This document shows, one piece after another, positions 11,574 to 24,500 of a stretch of DNA of 64,000 bases (the first letter of the stretch is position 1; each line of letters begins with the position of its first letter). Location: assembly GCA_023213395.1 (NCBI GenBank), contig CM041465.1, positions 93,813,741 to 93,877,740 of the forward strand. The letters run 5' to 3'. The position numbers and the translations under genes were made by a program. Below the pieces are notes generated by a model that saw only the letters and a program-made list of their open reading frames with translations, had not been told where the DNA came from and did no database searches. Source of the stretch: Cycas panzhihuaensis (Eukaryota; Cycadophyta).

Positions 11574-14141
11574 TAAAATGTTGACCGCGGGGTGGTATCC
11601 CTACGTTTAGCGAGAGGATGGATTATACAAGACTGGGTTGGGCTAAACAGTAAGGACTTCACCTCGCAGGGCATCTGTGCATCAGAGCACAGATTCGGGA
11701 CCTGCAAAGGTGCCTAGTTGCTTCTAGGTAGTTCTGAAAAGCGAGGCCTTCCTACCCCTCAGATGGCCGAGAAGAGGAGGAGAGATCCTGGCACGTTGTG
11801 TCTTCTCAAGGAAGCGAGAAGGCAACATGAGAATTATAACATATGTAAAATGTGGTGTCTAGGTGTAGGCTGGCCAAAGGGGCAAAGTGTGGGTAGTTCT
11901 AACATGAAATAAACTTTCTAAATGTGCTATATTAATTGCTAAATAAAAGATACTCAAAGCAAAAGTACATTCCTTTCCTCTTCTAGTTTCCTATGTGTTC
12001 CTTATTATGCAAGCACTTGTACAAAAAAGTAATGCTATAAGGAAAATATGCAAGGACGAGGAAAATACCTGGATCGATAACTGAATGGAGTGCTACGCAT
12101 CTCTTCGCTTCCTGCTCCTTCCCACTCCACTTGTTGCTCATGTGAAACTGGTCGGCGATGGATGCCATGAACGACCGAAGAGGGGCTAGCTTACCTCCCC
12201 AATATGTGCAAAAAGTTAATGGCAACTAACAGAAAATGACGAAAAGCAATAAACATGGAACTAACCTACAATGGGTTTGTTCCACATGCGATTCCACAGA
12301 TACAAGGTCTGGCAAATCGAATAGACGAGTATCTCCCTCTCGGAAGAGGGGCCACAAAATAGATCAAGTATATGTACTAAACTTAGAGGAAACAAAATCA
12401 AACTAAGCTAAGCATATATATTATTATTTAATGAAACAACATTTAACAAAGTTCCCACAAATAGTTACCGCAAATGACACCCAAAATAAAGAGTATAGCC
12501 TTGGAATGGCTAACTCACCCACAGGAAATCTCTACTTAGTCTCGAGAAAGAGAAACAAACTCGTAGCAAGGACATGGGGTAGTGAATAATGAGAAATAAG
12601 AGGGTAACTAAAAGGTATGTGGACACCCAAAGAACGAGATGCTACGGACAGTAAATCGTCCAACTGGGCGGGTTGCAAACCATTAACCGGCAAGAAGCAG
12701 TTTTGGGGCTTATGCGGTGCCCAAAACCAATGGATGAAAATCTAAAACCAGCGTGGCAATGGGCTAGCAATGCTGATTTAGATCCAAAAAAGAACCTCCA
12801 AATTCCCTAACCTGACTTCTAGAAAGGCATGAAGGTGTAAAGGGAGAGAAAGTAAGGGACGAAACCCTTGGGGAGAAGGGCGTGAGGGGGCTGCCCCGCC
12901 TTCTTCCCTCTAACTTTCCCTATGTTATCCCCTTGCAATAGCCACCTAAAAGTAGGCTGGCAGGAATGATGGGGGAGCTTTATGGTGCAACAAGCAAGAA
13001 AGCTAAAGATAAACAGGCATAGTAACCAAAAGGCATATAAACTAAGAATTTACTCATAAAAAATGGAAAGAAATAGCATGCATTTCAAAGTAAATATAAA
13101 GGTACCTTGTTGTGAAGAGAAGAAACATGAACTTGCTGGAAAATAGTAGGAAAAAACCAGCATCTAGTAAGATATGATGGCAGGTTTGGAAGAGGAGAGA
13201 AGTGTGAGAATAATCCTGTGAGTTTGGAGCCTTTGAAGCTTGTCTTTTTGAGAGACTTTGAAGAAGATCCTCCTTGAAGCCTTGAAGACCTACAAACAGA
13301 TGTAGAGCTTGATGTTCGTGAGCAATAGGGGTAGCAATGGTCCCTAGTAATGAGCCAGTAGCTGTGTGTCTCTCTCTACAATAGTTTTCTATGGAGGATT
13401 TTCTATAATTCTTTGTAAAAATGAGTAAAAGATCCTTGAAAATGAAGAGGATTTGTTGTTTTATCCCGTGTTTACTGCAGGTGAATGTTGGGGATCTCAG
13501 GGCACTGCAAATATGTCAGTGCCACATGGTAGTTCCACAAAAAAAAGCTGAAATGGTCACATGATTAAAAAAATTCAACAATGCCTGCTGGCAAATTTCG
13601 CGATCTGCAGAAAGATCACTTACCGCTAAGTTTACCGCGGTACGAGACTAGAAATAAAAAATAAGTAAAAATAAGTAGAAATAAGGGTTTGGAGTTAATA
13701 TTAAGAGTAAATTAAGGCTGAAACAATTGGGGGGAATACCCAGGTGATGGGCAAGTAGCCAAGAAAGTGAATTGGGTCTCAACCAAGGATTTAATCAGAC
13801 TTGGAAGAGACTGCAACATGAGCAGGGTATCGTAACAGGGGCGAACATGACTGGATGAAGCATCCGGAGGCATCGTGGAGACGCAGTGGGTGGATGTGCA
13901 CCATATGGAATGTAACATTCACTGAGGAACGCCCCCATTGTGAGTCATCATAGGCTGAAAGTGTGCGGTAAGCATATGCAATATGATCAAGCAAAGAAGC
14001 AATGTAGGCAAGGCAAGCATATGTCAAGTAGTCTACGCTAAACAATCTCATCTAAATAAGAGTGAAGCGGGAAGTGGAAACATATACCTGAGTATACATG
14101 AGTCGATGGGTCTCGAGTCCATTCCTGGTAGCTGGGAAAAA
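11574..14141 (-). mobile_element. Solo LTR of the A/B/C Gypsy family
   Basis: A 2,568-bp insertion flanked by the direct repeat agcct (11,569-11,573 and 14,142-14,146). Removing it joins catttgagcct to cttataaagt, which matches the uninterrupted copy 1 sequence near 4,160. The insert aligns with the LTRs of B and C: a 'tcatcataggctgaaa' block near the right end, the 'gccttggaatggcta' block at about 12,500, and a 'ccattcctgg' terminus. It has no interior, primer site or coding domain, so it is a solo LTR, normally produced by recombination between the two LTRs of an element. Its orientation, by comparison with B, is minus. The exact TG..CA ends are blurred by a few extra bases. Confidence 0.85.
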
Positions 14142-14507
14142 AGCCTCTTATAAAGTAAACTACTATGACACTTTTGTAGGAAACCCTCATGGGGAAAAAA
14201 ACCTATGAACTTTTTAATCTACTAACCTTACTCAGGTGGCTTTCTAAAGGAAGCTATATAGCTAATCAATACAATGAATTTTGTAGTTGAAATCTATTGA
14301 GCTCCATATACTATTTTGTCATCCCCCATGCCCTTTTAGGTTTTCACAGGTTCTGATTTTCTAAAATGATACAATACTTATCCTTTTGTACCCATAAGGG
14401 ATTTTCATGAATAGGATAGAGTAAAGACTTACTCTTGTCCTTCTGCACCCACAAGGGATTTTCATGAATAAGACAAAGTATGAAGGTCATGTTGTCATCT
14501 CCTTCAA

Positions 14508-17500
14508 TTAATTGGAGATGGAGGCCCTAAGGTTGAGTTGCCTTCAAAACTATTAAAACTTCACCCTCTTCAGTGGTTTAGTGAAGATATCATCCACTTG
14601 ATCTACTATAGGGTAGTACTTCAATTGAATTATTTCATCATAAACTAGTTCTCTAATCCTGTAGACTTTTGTATTTATATATTTGGTACAATTATGAAAT
14701 ATAAGATTCTTAGCCATTTGGATTATAAATTAATTTTCTATATGTAAGCTAGTAGAACTTATTTGGGTGGCATTTAATGTATTCATCAATTTTCTAAGCT
14801 ATATCAGCTCATTGCTTGTCTTAGAAGCAACAATATATTTAACTTCAATAGTTGAGTCTGCAACTATCTTTTATTATCTAGATCTCCATGATATTGGTGT
14901 TATTTCAAGAAATATTACATACCCTGACATAGATCTTCTTATGTCTTTATCTCTATCAAAGTTTAAGTTTGTGTATGCATAAAGTTTAAATTTTACATTA
15001 GGTTCATATAGTAGACCATATTTGTTAGTTATCTTTAGGTACCTCAATACTCGTATTGTAGCCTACCAATGATTTTACTTAGGATTTGTCATGAATCTTG
15101 TAAGAATGCCAACAAGTGTATAATATCTAGCCTTATGTTGGTAGTATAGATGAGAGTACTTATAAGTTACATATATAATGTTGTGTCTGCCTCCCTAGTG
15201 TCATCATTAGCTAAGATTTTAGTATTAAGTTCCATAAGTAAAGCCATTGATCGAGCATCTTTCAACTAAAACTTTATCAAAAGATCGTTGATATATTTTT
15301 CTTAGGAGAGAAATATTTTTCCATTCTTTGAGTTACTTTAATTCTCAAGTAATATTTCATCAACCTGAGATCAGACAATTCAAAAGTTTTGATAAGGTCC
15401 TTCTTTAGCTGGTTGATTACCTGTTTGCTATTCCCTGTTATTAGCATATTACAAAGATTAAGAGGTAAGTGACTTTATTATTTTTGGCACTTAATGAATA
15501 GTGTTACATCAATATCTTGATAGTCATAAGTCTCATATCCAAGTTACCTCATTCTTTTAGATAACTTAGTAAACTAGGCATAAGGTGCTTGTTTCAGGTC
15601 GTACAAGGACTTTCTAAGCCTCCAAACCTTGTGCTCATAACTGGCAATCTCGTATCCTTCTAGTTAAGCTATATAAATTTCTTCGTTAAGGTCCCCATTG
15701 AGAAATAAAGTCTTAATATCTAGTTTGTGGATTTTCCAACCCTGTTGAGTAGCCAAGGCTATAAGAGTTTTGATTGTAAGCCAATTAGTTATAGGGGTAA
15801 AGATTTCAATGTAGTTGATGCCTTCCCTTTACATGAATCCTTTTGTTACTAACCTCACCTTATGTTTTTCTAGGGTTCCATCTAACCTATACTTGTTTTC
15901 TAACACCCATTTATTTTAAACTACCTTTCTTCAAAGTGGTAGATCAATAAGCTCCTATGTATAATTCTTAATAAGAGATTGGTACTCTTCATTCCTGGTA
16001 TTTTTCCAAGTTGCATGCTTTATAACTTCTTAGTATGTTAAAGGCTCTTTATTAAGATCAAGGTACAGCTCTTTTAGTTTAATCTCAACAGAAAGTAATT
16101 CATGTATCCTTGCTCTATGGGCACTTCTAGTGCTCTATTTACCTACCTCATCTGGTTATATATCCTTATGTAGCTAGTAGGCTTTATAAAATCCTTAAGT
16201 TGAGAATTAGGTTTTCATTTCCATAACCTCTTGGTCTTCATTTGATCCTAAAACTGATCATGTGAAATGTTTAGCATGGAGGAAGTTGATGATGTTAGAG
16301 AAGATAGACCAACTACTGATGTTAGAGAAGGTGGTCCTTCTATTATGGCTTTACCTTTGTCAACTTGGTTATTCTTAAATAATGATGCTTGATGTATACA
16401 CATTAGCTAAAAGTTATAACTTATATCCTCTGGGGCTCTACTATCAGATTCCAAGATTTTAAATAATTATTAAGTTTCTTCCCCCCTAAATTTTAGAATC
16501 TAGACATCAAATTCAGTAACATCATTAAATCAGCATGAAGATATCTTAGAGTCAAGTCTAAGTAATTGATCTTTAGTCTCTACAAAAATAACATCTCTAA
16601 TGATGACGATTTTATATTGTGGAGGTAGAAAAAGATTATATCCCTTTTTATCCATAGGATATTTGATAAGATACCTTTGATGGTTTTATCCTTGAGCTTA
16701 TTTCTATGTTCTTCCAAAATGTGAGCATAACAAGTAGAGCCAAAAATTTTGAAGTGGGAGATAGAGGGGATTTGTTTATACCACATCTCATGTGGAGAGG
16801 GGATGAGCTTAGAGGGACTAATAGTGTTGATACAATACACGGCATTCTAAATAGCCTCATCCCAAAGATAGACAAGGTCATTCTTATATGCTAGTATAGT
16901 ACAAGCTATGTTCATGATGGTCTTGTTCATGCACTTAACAACTCTATTTTATTGAGGTGTACCTATAACAATGGTTTGGTATTTGATCCTATAGTGATAT
17001 AGGTATGATTCAAACTCATTAGAGGTATATTTTCCACCATTATCAGTATTGAGTATTTTGATCTTGAAGGGAAATTCATTTTTTGTATGGGTCTTAAAAG
17101 CTTGAAATATAGAAAAAGCTTTATCTTTCTTTATAAGAAAAGTAACCCATACTTTCTTGGTAAAATCATCAATGAAAATAATATAGTACCACTTTTGTTT
17201 AAGAGAAGAGATGGGCATAAGATTGTATATATTTGAGTGTACAAGCTACAAAGGTTGGCTAGATTTCCATTGACTATGAGGAAAGGGTTGTCTTTGAGAT
17301 TTGGCAATGATACATGATTCACATTTGAAGGGCTTAGAGGAGAGCCTAAGCATACCAAGAAGAGCGGTATGTAGTTATCTTAAATAATCAATTTTGATAT
17401 GGCCCATATAAGCATGTCATAGGGCCGCTTGGGTCAACTTTTGAGGAGCCAGGGTTATGGTAAAAGTAGAGTCATCATCAACATAGTTAGCTTCAAAGGA

Positions 17501-19067
17501 TGGTGAGCCAATTAGGAAAAAATATTTTCCATCAAGAATTTTGGTTATAACCATAGTATTTGAAGGAGGGTGAATGATATAGAGGAGCTTAATTGTTTAT
17601 AGTTACACTAAGATCAAATCCATAAGAGATAAATGTGGATAGGGAGAGTAAGTTATGCTTTAGAGCAAGAATATATAAAACATCAACAAGGGTAAAATCT
17701 AGAAGCCCTGGGAGTTTTAGGCAAATAGTTCCAAGTCCTTCAACTAGCTAAGATGATTTATCAGCCATGTGTATAACATCATAAACTTCAGAGTGAAAAT
17801 CCTAAAAGAACTAGTAATGATAAGTCATATGTTATGTTGCTCTAGTATCCATGATCCAAGATGAAGTATTTGAGGTGGTACTATTTGTAACTCTAAGTGA
17901 TGAAGGTAAAAGTGAATAAGCATATCCACAATGAGCCTCAATTTACTTAGTGGATCTATCAATAATATTTGATGAAGTGGTCCTAATTCTTTGAAGGTGT
18001 GTATGAGAAAATTATATTCCACCAAAAGCATCTTCAAAAGAAGTATTATCAACATTATGTGCACCATAATACTATTGATAGCTTAGTAGTTTGTTGGTAG
18101 CAATTTTATAATTTTTGGAATAATATCATTTTCTATGATATGTTTGGCACACAATTACTTAATCTCTAGTCCCATAAGAAGTATTGGGCTAGTTGGATTA
18201 TCTCTGATTATTAGATCTAGGTCTAGGTTGATTATTTTAGCCTTGGCATTGAGATTGTTTTTGTTGGAGTTGAGGAGCCTCTTGACCATGAGAACATTGT
18301 CCTTGTTGTCTATCTCTACCTCTTCTATGGGAATTACCACCTCTATGAGAGGATTGGCCTTGATTTTTAGTATAAAAAATATCTTTTTCCACTTTAAAAG
18401 TAACATTATTTGGATTTGATGTAGTGGCAAAGTTGGTATCAAAGGTCTTATTAAATTCGATGAACTTATTAGCGAGAGCCTCAAAGTTTCGGGTCTTCAA
18501 GGTACCACTAGATTGAAGACTTCTTAGTTAATTTTTGTAATCTGGGATATGAAGATATGACTGAATCAATAAAACCTATTTAGTATATTAAATACTAAAA
18601 TCTTTATTAATGTCTCACTTGATTAAACGAAGGAGATTGATTATCTCACTTGCGTATCCTTTTTATATTTTTTATTTATTCATCTTCAATACTAAATAAA
18701 TAAATTCTAAGTCTAATTTAGTGTCAAAGTTTTTCTTGAGAACTTTAAGAACTTTTCATGATGTATTATACATAGCTTCATCAATGAGATTATATAGAGA
18801 ATAATCACTGACAAGAAGTATCCTTGCACAGATTTTATCATCATTAATTTCCCATAAGCATTTGGTTGTAACTTCAGTGGAAGTAATTGGAGCAGTTCCT
18901 CCAGAAGTAATTGTCATAGTTGTAGTAGTAACAAATGGTGTAAGTTATAAGTGATCTCTCCAAAGACATTCATACTTTGTAGTATTTCTAACATCAGTGA
19001 ACTACATGTCCCAATTTTCTTTCCCTTTAATAATGCAGTTTATATTTTGCTTGAATTGTGAAGACAT
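14508..19067 (-). pseudogene. gag-pol: Copia copy 2 gag-pol polyprotein (decayed)
   Basis: Second interior of the array, with the same domain order as copy 1. Gag starts at 19,067 (MSSQF). A knuckle remnant lies at about 18,090-18,150 and the protease block (SWIMDT) at about 17,840-17,880. Integrase runs at about 17,360-16,560 with IDDFTKKVWV, LNTDNGGKY (keeping the catalytic Asp) and NEFESYL. RT lies at about 16,200-15,200 and the RNase H remnant at about 15,000-14,750, with a stop at 14,508. The RT catalytic box is destroyed: in the segment matching FMDDML of copy 1, copy 2 has lost four bases near 15,450. The integrase core is cleaner than in copy 1. Not functional. Confidence 0.85.
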
Positions 19068-21207
19068 GGTATATTTTGAGAAGGGAATAAATGAATAAGG
19101 GACTATAAAAGTGATGGCAATAAATGACTAATCAATGTTTATAAATAGGAGATGCAATGAAGTAATGTAATAAAAGGAAGAAGAAGTGAGAATAGTTTCT
19201 CAAAGATGAAGGGACCAACTTAGAGAAAAGTCACCAACACTTATGATAAATATTAACCTAATGCAGTAGGAATATAAGAAGTACTATGATTAAAATTATC
19301 CACTAACACTTGTGGTAAATATTAACCTCATATAATAAGAATATGAGAAGCACTATGATGAAAATCTACCACTAACACTTGTGGCAAATATTAACCTAAT
19401 GCAATAGGAATATGAGAAGCACTATGATGAAAATTTACCACTAATACTTATGGTAAATATTAAACTGACACAGAAGAAATATGAGAAGCACTATGATTAT
19501 GATTACATTATGGATCACTTTTTACAAATAAGTAAGTGATTAATATATAAGATTGTAGGCTAATATGGAAGATGACATCATTAGGTGTACATAATTTAAA
19601 ACTCAAATATAGGATGTGTAATCAACCTAATAACCTCTAACTTATGTCTAACATGTAGTTGAGGTTATTAAAGGGATACATAAGCTTCTAGTAGAATTAA
19701 GTTGGCATTTGATCATGATACATGTAATTATGCTTGGTGATGAAATCCAAGTCACAACAGACCCTAGGCACTCCCAATACTCACCTAGTTCACCAATGAG
19801 TAACTATATATCTCCTCTGAAGAGTGGTATATGCATACCTATGGATATGATAGGTATTAGATTTATATCTTGTATTAAAGTTTTAATTTTCTTAGTTGGT
19901 GATCATCATGATCTTTGATTGAGACACATTGGTATAGCTAACCAAACCTCACTAATATTTTAGTTCAGTCTAGTCCCAACTCGAAACCCACACCTCTTTT
20001 ATGGTATGACATTCTTCCAAATAAGGTATCTCAACCTTGGTGAGTATGTGAATAGGTATAATATGGTAGAGTATATATATATGATGTGTTCTTTTTAGAG
20101 AGAGTGAAAAGATTATTGAATTTGCATCAAATATACATATAACTAAAAATAGAGTGCTTGCTTGGAGTGCTTTTAGAGTGCTTATTTGGAGTGTTTTTTG
20201 AGTGCTTGCTTGAAGTAATTTTAGAGTGCTAAAATATAATTCTAATAAGTGAGTGAGGACACTATATATTACTTTGATTTAGGTGTTTTTTTTACTCAGT
20301 TTGACAATGGACTTTTAAGCCTTATAAAAAGGAGGAAGAAAATTTCTTCACTTTTTTTTTTTTTACAAAAATGGAGTCTTCACTAAAATAGCAATAACTT
20401 TCTCCCAAGATAATAAAATTGAGTATCAATTTTTGTGATGCAAACTAGACTCATAGCTACATCTTCAAGAAATAGAATTAGGTTCAAATTAGTTCTATAA
20501 ACTTTTTGGCAGTCCTACAAAATGAATAAAATATAATTTTCTAAATTTCTTATCAAAAATAACTATTGTTCACTAAAACAAAAATAACTTTCTCATATAA
20601 TAATTAGGTATCAGTTTTTATACTAGAAACTAGACTTAGAGCCTCATCTTTAGCAATTAGAATTTGGAGCTCTATAGACATTTTGGCAAATCTGTGAAAT
20701 TTAGTAAGTAGATTTCATTTCTACAAAAAACTTTGCTTGCAAATATATTATCAACACATGATACTATATGAAATTTCCATAATTTTTTTATCACTAAGAT
20801 CCTAATATAGGCAAGATGAGAGCATACAATGATGGGTATTTTAAATGACTCTAAATTCATAAAAGAAGTAGGTAGAACCTCCCCTTACAAACATTCTTCT
20901 AAATGCTAGAAAATTTTCAGTGGCATTTCCCCTTATTAAAGGGACAAAAAGAGGGGAACAAAAGGAAGAATTAGATAGCATAAATAGATACCAAAGGATT
21001 GGAATCCTTGGGCCTTTCAACTCCTTTTATTATGATTCTAAACCTATAAAAAAGAAAGGGAAAGCAAGCAATACTAAATGTGTTATAATAAAAAACTTAA
21101 AAATATTTCTAAATCTACTTTCACAATCTCCTTCACCACATAGATTATGAGGGAGAAGGAAGTGATGGCTCCATTGTAAGTACAAATGAGGAATATGAAG
21201 GAAGCAA
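19068..21207 (-). other. Long noncoding leader of Copia copy 2
   Basis: About 2.1 kb colinear with the leader of copy 1. It includes the 69-bp repeat (about 19,228-19,505) and the conserved block at about 19,670-20,040. The leader inverted repeat is weakened here, with one arm decayed near 20,025. No coding frame is supported. A gcttgcttggagtg-type short repeat occurs at about 20,150-20,230. Confidence 0.7.
19228..19505 (-). repeat. 69-bp tandem repeat, four units, in Copia leader (copy 2)
   Basis: Four units with the cores 'acttatg', 'acttgtgg' and 'aatatgagaagcactatgat', equivalent in number and position to the array in copy 1. The unit expansion therefore predates the split of the two copies. 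Confidence 0.85.
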
Positions 21208-21219
21208 GCTTTGATATGA
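21208..21219 (-). other. Decayed primer binding site of Copia copy 2
   Basis: On the minus strand this reads TCATATCAAAGC, three changes from TGGTATCAGAGC. It sits two bases inside LTR3, exactly as in copy 1. Confidence 0.75.
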
Positions 21220-21221
21220 CA

Positions 21222-21514
21222 TGAAAAGAGTGAATCTATCATTTATCTCCATGTCCTAAACATAGAGGCTAATATGGGAGCAAAAGATACTTAAGAGAAA
21301 GAGAGTAGCTCTCACAAAATAGGGAGGTAAGAATGAGCCTCCTCCATTGAGCTTTTACTTTTATATTGAGAGAGTGAGCATTAGAGTTAACTAAAATGAA
21401 ATTACATATAATGCACATGACAGTGCATTTTACTTAAGTGATATAATTTAAAGTTTACTTAAGAACCCTTTTAGGAATAATCAACTAATATAATGACCTT
21501 GTGATATTAATACA
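21222..21514 (-). repeat. Copia array LTR3 (5' LTR of copy 2)
   Basis: A 293-bp LTR with the best-preserved termini: tgaaaagag at the left and ttaataca at the right, giving TG..CA in element orientation. The Gypsy A frame resumes at the next base. Confidence 0.85.
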
Positions 21515-24500
21515 TTTTAGCAGATACTCTTTGATGCATAGGACCTAATGACATTTGTATTATTTTCATTAAATAGCCAACCAAACCTATGCTATACTTT
21601 GATCTTGAGGAAGAACCTTCCTAAGAGGAAAGAGAATGTTAGTTATTCTCTCCTTACTTCATTAGCATTAAAACCCTTGATTGTATCCTATAAATTATAG
21701 TTGTGGATAATAGATCATCCATTAATGGCATACCTACATAAATGCTCCAAGAGTTGGGAATTAGTACTCTTGATCTTATTCCTTAGAAATGTAAAGGATA
21801 TAATGGTGTCTCTAAGACCCCCTTGGAATTATCATCATCCCTCTTACCCTTGAATATAAAATTATCTCCATTAAGATTATTTTCTTAGATATTAATGTGG
21901 ATTATAACCTTCTCTAAGGGAGGCCATGGATTAATTAGATAGAGGATATTTGTTTCACCCTTTGGGGATAACTTAAATTCACTCTTAATGAGAAGATTTA
22001 TACTATACAATGCCATGAGTGGGGTTAATATAACCCCTAGTCATCCATCCAAGCTATTTTTTATAATGAGGAAAATGAAGAAGAGCCATGTTCATCCTTC
22101 TATGATGAAGGACCTAAGTCTAATTAAGATCTAACACCATCTGAGTTAGAGATGATTTAATTTATAGATATATGAATCAATCGCTATGACTACAGAGGTA
22201 TAGTAGATGATACTAAGTCTAAGGACCATAGGCCCCAAACTTGAGAATTCCATATACTCAGGAGAGTTAAGAGTGATCCCAACCCTGTTGATTTGCAAAC
22301 TAAATCACCCTTCACTCTTCTGTCCTATAACATAACCCCTTTATCAGATTCTCCTCTTTATGACGAACCATTTATTTATGAACCTCCTCTTTCTCAAGCT
22401 TTAGTTCATGCTAAATTCATAGATGACATGGATTATTTTAAGAATGATGAATCTCTCCTAGAGCACTTAGTTGGGTCTACTCCCAATCTTCCCTAAACTA
22501 CCATAAGTTGGGGTTTTAAAAATGCCTTATCATAGGCTCCTTATTGATAGACCCTCATTTGACTAAGGCCATCCTAGATCTGCCTATCAAGCAAGCCCCT
22601 CCTTAAGTCAAGGAGGTAAATGTTCTACTTATGGGGGAGACCAAAGACATCACTATTGCTCCTAGGAAAATTATTAAAGTAGGAGCACAATCTAGTCTCA
22701 AAGAGATTGCTTAGTATATCAAACTCTTTTAAGAGTGTTAAGATATTTTTGCATGAGAATATACTAATATATGAGGTCATTAAACCTAATGTTATCATGC
22801 ATAATATCACAACCTATCCAAGTACTAAGCTAATTAGGTAGAAATAACTCCTTCCTTACTCTAAGCTATCAACCATCATGAAGATGGAAGTGAAGGAAAT
22901 CCATGATACTAACTCAATTAAGTCTATAGATTACTCTTACTCAATAATTAAAAGAATGAGATAGTTTGCATTTGCGTTAATTTATAAGATATCGATAATG
23001 ATAGTCCTAAGGAAAATTTTCTCTTGACTTTCATTAATCAAATTATTAATAAGATAATAGGCTTTGAAGTCATTTCACTTATGGATAGATTCTCTTATTA
23101 TAATCAAATCCAAATATCCCCTAAGGATAATCATAAGATAGCATTTACTACACCTTAGGGCACACTCATCCATAAGGTAATACCTTTTAGTATTTAGAAT
23201 GATGGTACAACATACCAATATACCACAAACTTTATTTTCCATAGTTGTATTAATAAAATCCTTGAAGTTTATATGGACAACTTTCTTGGGGTCTCACATA
23301 AGGAAGTTTACCACCTTGTGGATCTTAGATTTTTTTAAGGTGTCATTAGTATCATGTTAGCTTAAACCCTCATAAATATATCTTTGTCATCACAACCGGT
23401 AAGCTATTAGGATTTATTATTTCTAAAGAGGGGATTAAAGTTGACCTTAAGAAGGTTATGGCCATCCTTGGAATGCACCCTCCTTGGACCCAAACTCATT
23501 TTAAATCATTTCTTAGAAGACATATATTCCTCTCACATTTCTTGGTAAAACATTCCATGAATACTAAACCACTTATAAATTTCATTAAGAAGGGGGTCCC
23601 TCTTACTTGGACACCAACTATCTAAGCCTTGTTTGAGGAGCTTAAGCATGGGTTCATCTTGGATCATATTTTAGCTTCATCACACTTTAATAGACCTTTC
23701 ATCCTTTACACATTTTCCATAGAAGAGTCATTGGGTGCTATGTTTACCCAAGAGGATGACTTAAGAGTCAAGTGTGTCATCTACTTTATTAGTCATACTC
23801 AATATAATAGAAATAAATTACAACCTAATAGAAAAGGAATGTTTATCCCTCATTTATGCCATCAAGAATCTCTAACTCTATTCACTTAGTAATACTACAT
23901 GAGTAATTGTTCAATCAGACCCACTATATTTCTTCATATCCAAATCTAATCTTATAGGATGAGTTGAGAAGTGGGCAATCTTATTTTAAGAGTTTGACCT
24001 TCAAATGGTCAACTAAAAGTCTAAAAGGAGGATGGTAATTACTGAGAAACTAACTCATATACCCCTTCCCATTCTTATTAATATGTTCATAGATGATTAG
24101 CTTGCTAATGAGCATATTGTAACTATAGGCATTAGTGATCACGAGTGGTATGCATCGTTTGTTATCTAAATCACTAGGCTTATCTAGATGGCATAAATTC
24201 TAAATGAAAATAATATGTTAGGCCCACCACCTACTAATACTTCCTAATTAATGATACATTCTATAAGAGGCCCTTTAAAGGGGTTCTCCTATATTACATT
24301 AGTCACATTAAGACTCATGAGGTACTTCATGAGTGCCATGATGGGATTTGTAGGGGAAACTTTAAAGGATAGTCTATGACTCAAAGGATATTTTATATAG
24401 TTTTGTTTGGCCTATCCTATTTAGAGATACCCATGTATTTATTCAAAAGTATGAGAAATTCCTAGTGTATTCACACATCATTAGTAGGACAATTGAGGCC

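Larger units (their letters stand above)
3804..21514 (-). mobile_element. Tandem Copia array: LTR-interior-LTR-interior-LTR
   Basis: Three LTRs of about 293 bp (3,804-4,095; 11,205-11,497; 21,222-21,514) alternate with two full Copia interiors, all on the minus strand. The middle LTR has a primer binding site on its left (11,191-11,202) and a polypurine tract on its right (11,498-11,520). It therefore acts as 5' LTR for the left copy and 3' LTR for the right copy. The flanks belong to one Gypsy reading frame (element A). About ten host bases appear on both sides (ttttaatcag left, ttttagcag right), but the left copy is followed by about seven unexplained bases before the LTR, so an exact target duplication is not clear. 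Such three-LTR arrays usually arise by unequal recombination between LTRs. Confidence 0.85.

Noticed and set aside
11983-12225. 80-codon frame in the 2.6-kb insert as a transposase or cargo gene
   Set aside because: The insert matches Gypsy LTRs along its length and the frame is not kept in the other LTR copies.
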